64,000 nucleotides of DNA from Cheilinus undulatus (taxonomy: Eukaryota; Chordata; Actinopteri; Labriformes; Labridae). The stretch is taken from NCBI RefSeq assembly GCF_018320785.1, contig NC_054882.1, positions 1-64,000 on the forward strand, given 5' to 3'. The position numbers and the translations under genes were made by a program. This document shows, one piece after another, positions 26,114-48,966 of the stretch; positions within the stretch are counted from its first letter, which is position 1; every line of letters starts with the position of its first letter. The notes beneath the pieces are model-generated. The model had not been told where the DNA came from, ran no database searches, and saw only the letters and a program-made list of their open reading frames with translations.

Positions 26114-26212
26114 ATGGAACAGCTCGTCCTGCTGTGTGGGTTGCTCTTTTTAACTGTGACTGTTCTTCTCATCTGTATCCTCTTTGTTCTAAACTGTTTG
26201 GTGAATCACCAG
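26114..26212 (+). CDS. Short hydrophobic exon, possible microprotein or alternative first exon
   Basis: ATG followed by 33 codons and a good donor (CACCAG then GTGAGA): MEQLVLLCGLLFLTV, TVLLICILFVLNC, LVNHQ. It is a single membrane helix or an unusually long signal anchor. It ends 121 bp before the signal-peptide ATG of Ig gene B. The exon ends in phase 0 while Ig exons start in phase 1, so direct splicing into the V exon would not keep frame. If the donor is ignored the frame runs on to a stop at 26,332. No homologue recognised. Confidence 0.3.
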
Positions 26213-26333
26213 GTGAGAATGTCCCGAGCCTCCTGCCAGAGTCCAGGTCCACCGCTGCTCTCCGTCAGACTCTTCAGCAGAAATGAAACTGAGGTGTGGA
26301 AAAGTAGAACTGGATTTTTGTGCAGACTTTAAA

Positions 26334-29300
26334 ATGTTTTTCCTGTTTTTGATCCTCATGCACGGTGAGAAAAATCTTCATTTTCCTCTCATGACAGTCT
26401 TTGGGTTTCTTCTAGTCAGTGTGAGCATGAACAGCTGACCGTCCCTGTTGTAAGGTTAGGAAACAGAGACTGATGTTTCTAGAACAGAAGTTACAGTCAT
26501 TTTTCTGTTTCATGGTTAAAATCAGAAATAGAAGTTCAGAAAACCTCACTCAGAAGAATGAATCATGGCATAGTTTAATTTTAAGTATTTACATCTATTT
26601 GATCAGAATTTATTTATTCAGATTCCTTAAAATCAGCATCAATCTGTTCATCGCGAAAAAAAAAAAAGATTTAATCAGTTAAAAAGTATGAATGTAGTTT
26701 AAATATGAGGAGCTGTGGATCAACCAAGATTCATTGAGTTAAAATTTATGAGATTGGTTTACATCAGGTTTACATAAAGATTTCAAGATTTATTCAGAAC
26801 ACATTGGGTTTATTGGTATTATCACATAAATCTCATTCTTAGTTGTTTCATTTACATTTGAGTACAAATACGCAGCTCATAAAGTTTATCGGCCTGTTTA
26901 TGTTAAATCTAAGTCAAACAAATGGGAATTTTATATCCAATTGAAATACATGCATCTTAAGAATTAGGCCTAAATATTCCTGTGAGTCCACCATCACTGA
27001 TTGTTAATCTTTTCTTGTCACTGTCCCAACTTTTTTGGAATTTGTCGTGGCAATTAAATCTCAAATGTGTGTATGTTTTAGAAAAATAGAAACATAAATG
27101 TGCTGTACTCAGTTGAATCTAGGTAAAAATATATTTCAAATCATGTTTCTGTTTTTAGTCACATTCACATTGTCCCAACTTTTTTGGAATTGAGGTTTGT
27201 TCTTATTATAAATGACCTGCAGTGATAGAATCATTTTAAAGCTTTCATTTTCCAGCTGCAACATGAAAACGATGATCTAATTACACCAACATCTAAATTC
27301 GTATTTTATTTCAGAGCATCGTGGGGGAAATGACCTCTCTGTGTTTTCACAGTTTCCCAGCATGCCTTGGGACGTGAGGAATATGAGTACAAGTTCATAT
27401 TTGAGGGGCAGAAGTCTGTAGAGCTGCCCTGCTATTTACCTGGAGGGTTTGAAGACATCATTTTTGTGATGTGGGTCCGTTCAGATCTCGATCCTGGCAT
27501 CATCCAGCAGTACGGCACTGAGGGAGAAGTGAACCCTCTTTACCACGGACGCTCATCCATGTCAGCTGACACTGTTGGATTCTTCTACAGAGACTTCAGC
27601 CTGACTCTGAGGAAGCCCCGCCCCTCTGACAGTGGGATATACACCTGCATCTTCAGCAGGAAAAACCATGATGTTGGAGTGGTGGAAGTAGATCTCAAGG
27701 TTTTAGGTGAGTATTATGTTTGATGTTCATGTCTGTTTATTTCTGTGTTAATTCTCATTTATAACCTGATTCTGTGTCAGTGTTAATGTTCGTGTTTATG
27801 ATGACATTTTATGCTGATCTTCATGCAGACTTGTTGATATTGGAGTTGGTGTTTGTCTCAGTTTTCATCCTCTCATTTTGATGATGAAGTCGATGTTGTT
27901 CTGGTGGTTTTATGCTGATGTTAATGTTGGTGCTCATGTTGTACATAATTCCTGGTTATGTGCTTTTTTCCCGACAGGGACCTGGATTGTGTTTCCCTTG
28001 ATAGTCGTGGCTGTGGTCCTGGTTGTTGCTGTAGGTGTTGCAGCTTATCTTTGGTCTACTACCATCACAGGTGAGCGTTTATGAGTGATTTCAGTTTGTC
28101 TGCATACAGATATTAACCCTTAGTGGTTGTTTTGATATCAGTCACACTCAAGCTTAACCGTGCAAAGCAGATGGATTCTCCCGTTTCCTTGTTTCTCACT
28201 GGTGAATTCATCTTTTTAAGCTCCCATCTGAACCGTTTGGGCCCGGTCAGAAAGTGACAGGACCAATCAGTGATGAGGGGCGGTACTTTCAGGCGCAGCA
28301 GAGTCGTGATGTCAACAAGCAGCAGCGAGAGCTGGTGCAGTTATGGAGGAAGAGATCAGCATGGATGCTGCTAAAGCGCCACTTTTATCAGAACTTGACC
28401 ACATTTCTTCATTAAAAGAAGAACAAAGAACAGCAGTGAGCTGTTTTCAAAAACCACGAAAGTCGAGTACTGACATGTCTACAGTCGCCATGTTTCGCGT
28501 TATTCCTCGGTAGCTGCGCACGCGAAGCTTGATAGTGGCTACATCGCCTGTTTTGTTGCTCTGATTGGCCCGTAGAGATGTGACAGACAGAATGTTCATC
28601 CAATCACACTCCGAGTTTTTCTTGAAAGCCTCTGCTTTTTCTCAGACGTTTCCTGTTGAAGCTTTCTCAGATGCGTGTCAGGTTAACTCAAGCCGCTCAA
28701 GCTGGTCCTGTCACTTTCTAACTGGCCCAAACGGTTCAGACGGGAGCTTTGAAGATGGATTCACCAGAGAGAAACATGGAAACGGGAGAATCCATCTGCT
28801 TTGCAAGGTTGATGACCTGGAACATGAAGAAGAAAGTCTAAGTTGTGACACAGCTGAGATGCATCCAGTCTGTTAAACTCTTTTGACTGTACTCTTCATC
28901 GTGATGTTGTCTTTTTAGTGTTCCAGGTGAAGGTGAAAGAGGGGGAGGGGCTTGTTAAACTTCCTTATAGAACAATGGTCCAGCTGCCTGAGTGTGTAGC
29001 CGTGGAGTGGATCCGCTGTGCCCCTGATCCCATGAAGGTCCACGTCTACCACAACGAGAGAAACCGGCGCGTCAGTCAGGATGAGATCTACCGCGGACGT
29101 ACGAGTATGAGGGCAGACTGTCTGAGAACCAGGGACCTGGGTCTGACCCTCAGGGACCCCTGCTACAGAGACAGCGGCACCTTCCTCTGCACCGTCTACA
29201 TAGAGCAGCACGTCCTGGCTCAGCGAGCTGTACGACTCCAGGTCCAAGGTAAGGACCTGTCCCGTTCTGGGTTTTCTGCTCTCTACCAAAGTAGACAGCA

Positions 29301-29850
29301 CTACTCAGACTGCTGACGCTCCTTAACTCCATCAGCCGGTGTCATTAGATGCTATCTCTGTGCGGCATCAGCGGGCCCTTAAACAGAGCTAGATGAACAG
29401 GAAGCTTTGCTGAAGACTGCTCTGCTCTCTCCTCCGTGTCTGAGGCTGTTCTCTCTTGTGTTTGCTGGATCTAGACTGGACTAAAACCATGTTGTGGTGT
29501 TTTTCTCCTCTCAGTGGTGGAGGAGGAGGTGAACGTCCTTCAGAGCTCCAAAACCTTCACGCTTCCCTTCATAACCACCGCTCAGCTGCCTGAGGACGCC
29601 ACGGTGGAGTGGCGACGCTATTGGCCCGGAGACACGGTGGTCCACGTGTTCGAGAATGGAAAGGACCAGCCGTACAGACAGGATGAGAATTACCGTGGTC
29701 AAACGATGATGAACAGTAACCCGCTACGATCCAAAGACCTCAGCGTGACCGTCACTTCCTCAGGCTTCTCTGACAGAGGGAGATATCGCTGCAGCGTCCG
29801 CAGGGAGGGAAACGTCCTGGCTCGGAAGGAAGTGAAGCTTCTGGTTGATG
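26334..29850 (+). CDS. Ig-superfamily receptor gene, copy B (intact exons)
   Basis: Exons: 26334-26364 signal peptide (MFFLFLILMH); 27353-27706 V domain; 27978-28070 transmembrane; 28919-29248 and 29515-29850 V-like domains. All internal junctions are phase 1 and the frame stays open for about 381 codons. The first V domain is canonical: SVELPC, FVMWVRSDLDP, SLTLRKPRPSDSGIYTC. The membrane helix is TWIVFPLIVVAVVLVVAVGV then AAYLW. The two V-like domains follow it: KLPY/FLC and TLPF/YRC, so each lacks the first canonical cysteine. Read literally this is a type I membrane protein with an outer V domain and two V-like domains on the cytosolic side. The alternative is that the membrane exon and the V-like exons belong to different isoforms. 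The last exon is uncertain (see 34,354). Role unknown; a teleost immune-type receptor is the likeliest guess. Confidence 0.7.
26990..27200. mobile_element. Remnant of a CCCAACTTTT-ended DNA element
   Basis: Two copies of TGTCCCAACTTTTTTGGAAT about 150 bp apart in intron 1 of Ig gene B, related to the remnant at 16,590-16,843 in the paralogous region. Confidence 0.45.
27353..27706 (+). CDS. Ig gene B exon 2, canonical V domain
   Basis: 354 bases, phase 1 at both ends. Both Ig cysteines (ELPC and YTC), the core tryptophan (VMWVR) and the D-x-G-x-Y-x-C signature (SDSGIYTC) are present. It aligns with the frameshifted exon 2 of copy A and shares the mature start SQHALG / SHHALG. Confidence 0.75.
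28150..28815. mobile_element. TIR DNA element, about 0.66 kb, in Ig gene B intron 3
   Basis: Terminal inverted repeats of about 100 bp: left GCAAAGCAGATGGATTCTCC ... CTGAACCGTTTGGGCC, right the inverse (GGCCCAAACGGTTCAG ... GGAGAATCCATCTGCTTTGC). The interior has a short open piece starting MEEEISMDAAKAPLLSELDH with SSLKEEQRTAV, which looks like the truncated start of an element-borne protein. A fragment of the same interior is at 57,050-57,125. Superfamily not assigned. Confidence 0.65.
28919..29248 (+). CDS. Ig gene B exon 4, V-like domain (first Cys replaced by Tyr)
   Basis: 330 bases. KVKEGEGLVKLPY, VAVEWIRCAPDPMKVHVY, YRGRTSMRADC, LGLTLRDPCYRDSGTFLC. Nearly collinear with the copy A exon at 15,958. 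The four remaining cysteines could form non-standard pairs only in an oxidising compartment. Confidence 0.72.
29515..29850 (+). CDS. Ig gene B exon 5, V-like domain (first Cys replaced by Phe)
   Basis: 336 bases. SSKTFTLPF, ATVEWRRYWPGDTVVHVF, NGKDQP, NYRGQTMMNSNPL, LSVTVTSSGFSDRGRYRC. Donor is GTCAGT, weaker than the other exons; the same weak type (GTTAGT) is used in copy A. Confidence 0.72.
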
Positions 29851-30415
29851 GTCAGTAATGTTGATGTTGGTCCGGTGGTGGACAGACTGGATTAAATTTA
29901 CTCCAGTACTGTCCTAAAGTACATTTCACTGTTATGCCACCGTATTAGAAACACTAATGTGTTCCTTTTGACTGCACTACATCTATGACAGTTCTCTAGC
30001 TCAAGGTTTAAGGTTGTCTCTAAAACATCCTGCATAAAAGACACAAGAATAAAGGCATAGAAGCCCAGAAGACAAAGCAAACACCATGACATACTCACTT
30101 TAATATCAATGACGGGATACGGTTGATATTTCTGGAGAGGCAGCAGCTATCAGACAAATCCACCACATGTATGTGGTCCAAATATTCACATGCTTTACAT
30201 TGTTCTTTCTGTTCTGAAATCTGTGGTGTAAAATGATGTTTCTGTGAAACTTTCTGGGTTTTGGGTGTTGGGAACTTGCTGCTGATAATCTGATTGCAAA
30301 GCTGCTGAGAACAATTAAAGGTTTACACTTCTTTACCATGAAGTCTAAAGATGTCTTAGATCAGCCTTAGAGATCAGATAAGGAGTTCAGACATCCACAG
30401 AGAACCAGGAGACAG
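29851..30415. other. Region 3' of Ig gene B V exons, nothing recognised
   Basis: No fourth V-like exon comparable to that of copy A is present, and no other gene or clear element is visible before the GGAT array. Confidence 0.5.
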
Positions 30416-33400
30416 TTATGATGGATGGATGGTGATGGATGGATGATGGATGGATGGATGGATGATGATGGATGGATGATGATGGATGATGATAGGTGGA
30501 TGATGATGGATGGATGATGATGGATGATAGATGGATGGATGGATGATGGATGGATGATGATGGATGGATGATGATGGATGATAGATGGATGGATGGATGA
30601 TGATGGATGATGATGGATGATGATGGATGGATGATGATGGATGATAGATGGATGGATGGATGATGGATGGATGGATGATGGATGGATGATGATGGATGGA
30701 TGATGATGGATGATAGATGGATGGATGGATGATGGATGGATGGATGATGGATGGATGATGATGGATGATGATAGGTGGATGATGATGGATGATGATGGAT
30801 GGATGATGATGGATGGATGATGGATGGATGATGATGGATGATAGATGGATGGATGGATGATGATGGATGGATGATGATGGATGATGATGGATGGATGATG
30901 ATGGATGATTGATGGATGGTTGGATGGATGATGGATGGATGGATGATGGATGGATGATGATGGATGGATGATGATGGATGATGATGGATGGATGATGATG
31001 GATGATAGATGGATGGATGGATGGATGATGGATGGATGGATGATGGATGGATGATGATGGATGATGATGGATGGATGATGATGGATGATGATGGATGATG
31101 ATGATGGATGGATGATGATGGATGGATGATGATGGATGATGATGGATGGATGGATGGATGATGATGGATGGATGATGATGGATGATGATAGGTGGATGAT
31201 GATGGATGGATGATGATGGATGATAGATGGATGGATGGATGATGGATGGATGATGATGGATGGATGATGATGGATGATAGATGGATGGATGGATGATGAT
31301 GGATGATGATGGATGATGATGGATGGATGATGATGGATGATAGATGGATGGATGGATGATGGATGGATGATGATGGATGGATGATGATGGATGATAGATG
31401 GATGGATGGATGATGGATGGATGGATGATGATGGATGATGATAGGTGGATGATGATGGATGGATGATGGATGGATGATGATGGATGATAGATGGATGGAT
31501 GGATGATGGATGGATGATGATGGATGGATGATGATGGATGATAGATGGATGGATGGATGATGGATGGATGGATGATGGATGGATGATGATGGATGGATGA
31601 TGATGGATGATAGATGGATGGATGGATGATGGATGGATGGATGATGGATGGATGATGATGGATGATGATAGGTGGATGATGATGGATGATGATGGATGGA
31701 TGATGATGGATGGATGATGATGGATGGATGATGGATGGATGATGATGGATGATAGATGGATGGATGGATGATGGATGGATGATGATGGATGGATGATGAT
31801 GGATGATAGATGGATGGATGGATGATGGATGGATGGATGATGGATGGATGATGATGGATGATGATGGATGGATGATGATGGATGATGATGGATGATGATG
31901 ATGGATGGATGATGATGGATGGATGATGATGGATGATGATGGATGGATGATGATGGATGATGATGGATGGATGGATGGATGATGATGGATGATAGATGGA
32001 TGGATGGATGGATGGATGGATGGATGGATGGATGATGATGGATGATAGATGGGTGGATGATAGATGGATGATGGATGGATGATGATGGATGGATGATGAT
32101 GGATGATGATGGATGATGATGGGTGGATGATGATGGATGGATGATGATGGATGATGATAGGTGGATGATGATGGATGATGATGGATGGATGATGGATGGA
32201 TGATGATGGATGGATGATGATGGATGATGATGGGTGGATGATGATGGATGGATGATGATGGATGATGATAGGTGGATGATGATGGATGATGATGGATGGA
32301 TGATGGATGGATGATGATGGATGATGATTGGTGGATGATGATGGATGATGATGGATGGATGATGGATGGATGATGATGGATGGATGATGATGGATGATGA
32401 TGGGTGGATGATGATGGATGGATGATGATGGATGATGATAGGTGGATGATGATGGATGGATGATGGATGGATGATGATGGATGGATGATGATGGATGGAT
32501 GATGGATGGATGATGATGGATGATAGATGGATGGATGGATGATGGATGGATGATGATGGATGGATGATGATGGATGATAGATGGATGGATGGATGATGGA
32601 TGGATGGATGATGGATGGATGATGATGGATGATGATGGATGGATGATGATGGATGGATGATGATGGATGATGATGGATGGATGATGATGGATGATGATGG
32701 ATGGATGGATGGATGATGATGGATGATAGATGGATGGATGGATGGATGGATGGATGGATGATGATGGATGATAGATGGATGGATGGATGGATGGATGGAT
32801 GGATGGATGGATGATGATGGATGGATGATGATGGATGATAGATGGGTGGATGATGATGGATGATGATGGATGGATGATGATGGATGATGATAGATGGATG
32901 GATGGATGGATGATGATGGATGATGATAGGTGGATGATGATGGATGGATGATGATGGATGATAGATGGGTGGATGATAGATGGATGATGGATGGATGGAT
33001 GATGATGGATGATGATAGGTGGATGATGATGGATGGATGATGATGGATGATGATGGATGGATGATGATGGATGATGATAGATGGATGGATGGATGGATGA
33101 TGATGGATGATAGATGGATGGATGGATGGATGGATGATGATGGATGGATGATGATGGATAATAGATGGGTGGATGATGATGGATGGATGGATGGATGATG
33201 ATGGATGATAGATGGATGGATGGATGGATGGATGGATGGATGATGATGGATGGATGATGATGGATGGATGATGGGTGGATGATGATGGATGGATGATGAT
33301 GGATGATGATAGGTGGATGATGATGGATGATGATGGATGATAGATGGATGGATGATGATGGATGGATGATAGATGGATGATGATGGATGATAGATGGATG

Positions 33401-34320
33401 GATGGATGATGGATGGATGATGATGGATGGATGATGATGGATGATAGATGGATGGATGGATGATGGATGGATGGATGATGATGGATGATGATAGGTGGAT
33501 GATGATGGATGATGATGGATGGATGATGATGGATGGATGATGATGGATGGATGATGGATGGATGATGATGGATGATAGATGGATGGATGGATGGATGATG
33601 GATGGATGATGATGGATGGATGAACGGATGGTTTGATGGATGGATGGATGGTTTGATGGATGGATGGATGGATGATGGATGGATGATGATGGATGATGAT
33701 GGATGGATGATGATGGATGATGATAGGTGGATGATGATGGATGGATGATGATGGATGGATGATGATGGATGGATGATGATGGATGATGATGGATGGATGA
33801 TGATGGATGATAGATGGGTGGATGATAGATGGATGATGGATGGATGATGATGGATGGATGATGATGGATGATAGATGGGTGGATGATAGATGGATGATGG
33901 ATGGATGATGATGGATGGATGATGATGGATGATAGATGGGTGGATGATGATGGATGATGATGGATGGATGATGATGGATGATGATGGATGGATGATGATG
34001 GATGATGATAGATGGATGGATGGATGGATGATGATGGATGATAGATGGATGGATGGATGGATGGATGGATGATGATGGATGGATGATGATGGATGATAGA
34101 CGGGTGGATGATGATGGATGATGATGGATGGATGATGATGGATGATGATAGATGGATGGATGGATGGATGATGATGGATGATGATAGGTGGATGATGATG
34201 GATGGATGATGATGGATGATGATGGATGGATGATGATGGATGATGATAGATGGATGGATGGATGGATGATGATGGATGATAGATGGGTGGATGATGATGG
34301 ATGGATGATGATGGATGATG
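30416..34320. repeat. GGAT/GAT composite microsatellite array, 3.9 kb
   Basis: Interspersed (GGAT)n and (GATGAT) blocks with rarer ATAGATGG and ATAGGTGG variants; larger blocks of some 100-200 bp recur. The - strand has no stop over 1,304 codons because only His, Pro, Ser, Ile-type codons occur; this is not a protein gene. Confidence 0.96.
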
Positions 34321-34353
34321 AAGCTGACATTTTCGTCTCCTGTTTTTGTCCAG

Positions 34354-34385
34354 GAGGATCAGAGGGACTCTCAGGGTTGAGGTAA
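34354..34385 (+). CDS. Candidate terminal exon of Ig gene B
   Basis: Acceptor TGTTTTTGTCCAG directly after the array. Joined in phase 1 it reads [10 protein letters not shown] then TAA. If real, copy B spans the 3.9-kb array and ends 270 bp before dkc1; an ATTAAA at 34,582 could serve as its polyadenylation signal. Weak evidence. Confidence 0.25.
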
Positions 34386-34559
34386 ACTCTAAATGTAATA
34401 GTTTAGCTGGAGTAGATTTTTAACTCTCTCCTTTAACTGAAGTTCGTTTTAACCAGAGTAACTGGACTTTTGCGTGTTTGTAATGTTGTGGACTTGTCCC
34501 ACTCCCCTTGGTCTCTGGCCCTCTGTGACATGTTTCTGACGGTAGGTGGCAGTAACGTC

Positions 34560-34656
34560 TGTGACTGCAGCTCAGTCAGCCATTAAAGCTCAGAGAAGAA
34601 GAAGAAGGAGCCGGAAGTAGAAAGCCGCGGAATGTGCGTTCATTCCTCAGTTCAAG

Positions 34657-34664
<8 letters not shown>
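34560..34664 (+). promoter_or_regulatory. dkc1 core promoter with ETS and YY1-like sites
   Basis: No TATA box. CCGGAAGT (34,611-34,618) is an ETS-factor core and CAAGATGGCGGAC (34,654-34,666) over the start codon is a full YY1-type site. This pairing is usual in vertebrate housekeeping and ribosome-biogenesis genes. Confidence 0.5.
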
Positions 34665-47256
<12,592 letters not shown>

Positions 47257-47456
47257 CGGCCATGGACACCGTCAGACTCCGCCCACAGAGCCTCCCGTCT
47301 GAACCTAAAGCATTCTGGGAGAATGGAATAATGGACTGCATTGATGCAGAAAAGACAAAAGGACTGTTTTTGTTTTTTTATAATATAAATTTTATTGTTT
47401 TTTTTTTCTTTTATAACCTGTAAATATGTGAACAGGAAGTCTGTTTGTAATATCAA

Positions 47457-47462
47457 AATAAA
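47457..47462 (+). terminator. dkc1 polyadenylation signal
   Basis: AATAAA about 200 bases after the stop codon, followed by CTTGTTTTCTGT, a T/GT-rich downstream region. The 3' UTR is therefore about 0.2 kb. Confidence 0.75.
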
Positions 47463-47854
47463 AGTCTTGTTTTCTGTAATCAAGTCGTCTATAATTTTTG
47501 CTCCATGTCTGATTGTCCTGAAGGAATGTGGAAATAAAAACGGCTTATAGCAGAGATTTATTTAATAAAAATAAAGCTGTTAAAATCTGATATAAATATT
47601 GTTTGGTTAATTTGCTCAGGTTAATTCTGATATTTTTAAGATTATTTACTCTTAAAGTTAAAATTTTATAATGAAAATTTATTGATATTCAGTTGTCTGT
47701 TTTATTTTTCTGATTCTGAGTGTTAGAAACAAAAACAGGCGTCCTTATTTTAATAATTTAATCATCAAAGCTGAAACAGTAAAGGTCCAAACTTTAACTC
47801 TGATTCCAAAAACATGTTGGCAACTAGACGCTGCAGACGACAACCTCGCTCCAG

Positions 47855-47990
47855 GTTACATCCATCCATCCATTTTCTATACCGCTTTCCCTGTTGGGGG
47901 TCACGTGGGGCTGGAGCCTATCCCATCTGTCATTGGGCGATAGGCGGGGTCACCCTGGGACTGGTCACCAGCCAATCACAGGGCTGACAG
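47855..47990. mobile_element. CCATCCATCCATTTTC-type interspersed repeat (LINE/SINE tail)
   Basis: CATCCATCCATCCATTTTCT, ACCGCTTTCCC, GGGGCTGGAGCCTATCCC, TCATTGGGCGATAGGCGGGG and CCAGCCAATCACAGGGC in order: a very common interspersed repeat of percomorph fish, usually attributed to LINE 3' ends or derived SINEs. Confidence 0.75.
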
Positions 47991-47999
47991 AAATGCTAC

Positions 48000-48470
48000 A
48001 GGCAAAAAGTGGTGAAACGATGGATTAACAGTGGCAAAAACATGCTGAAAGTGTCAATAAGGTAAAAAGACTTTACAAAGGTAGCAAAAATGGCATAAAA
48101 GAGGTGAAAAAGGTGGCAGAACAACGGCAAAATTGGCACAATGTTGCAATAATGGGTTCAAAGTTGCCAAAAGGTGGTAAAAGGATTAAAAGTGATTAAA
48201 AATTTGGCCAAAAATTGGCCCAACTATAGCAAGATTGGCAAAAAAAAAGTGGCAAAAACTAGTGAAAATGTCAAAAAAGTGGCAATAATGGGTGACCACT
48301 TGCAAAAAAATGAGTAAAGGGTATGAAAATAGGGCAAAAAAAGGTGAAAATTGGCATGATGTGGCAAAAATGGGTTAAAAGTAGCAAAAAAAGTGGTAAT
48401 AAATGCTCGAAAGTTGCAAACAATTGGTCAAAAAAGAGGTTAAAAGTGATGAAAAAATGGCAAAAATGCT
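48000..48470. repeat. GTGGCAAAA-type dispersed low-complexity element
   Basis: Alternating AAAAGTGGCAAAA, ATGGGTTAAAAGT and GGTGAAAA phrases, purine-rich on this strand; same family as 21.2 kb. Lies between the dkc1 and F-box gene 3' ends. Confidence 0.6.
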
Positions 48471-48966
48471 GCTGATCCAACACATATGCACTGATATCAA
48501 TAAATCAAACCTGGGGAGGCCCATTCTGATTGGTTTTTTATTTATAACTGTTCAGGGGTCCAATCAGATGCGTGCGCAGGCCTGGTTACAGAACTTGCCA
48601 TAAAGTTGTAGTAATAACGTATGGTTGTACAAATTCCCAAGGCACACCTAGACTTAGCACACTAGTGTTCCCTGTCACACCGTCTGAGAACCACTGGTCT
48701 ACTGGACAATATCGACGTTGCAGTATAATCATTCATGAGTTTACTATCTTGCTGATCAGTGAAAAAGCAGAGAATAATGTGAGTTTAGAACTTAAAGCAT
48801 ATTAATATGAAGCAGAATAAAAAGATTTACAGCTCTAGAAGAACGTCAGATTTCCAGAAATCAAGTTTCTCGTTGTTTGAAGCATTTCTAGGAAACCTTT
48901 ACAGAACTCCTTTTATGCAATTAGAACTGCGATCAGATGAACCAGCAGCAGCTCTGCTCTGATTGG

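Noticed and set aside
30416-34330. 1,304-codon open frame on the - strand (His/Pro/Ser/Ile)
   Set aside because: Pure GGAT/GAT microsatellite read backwards; no signal beyond the tetranucleotide.
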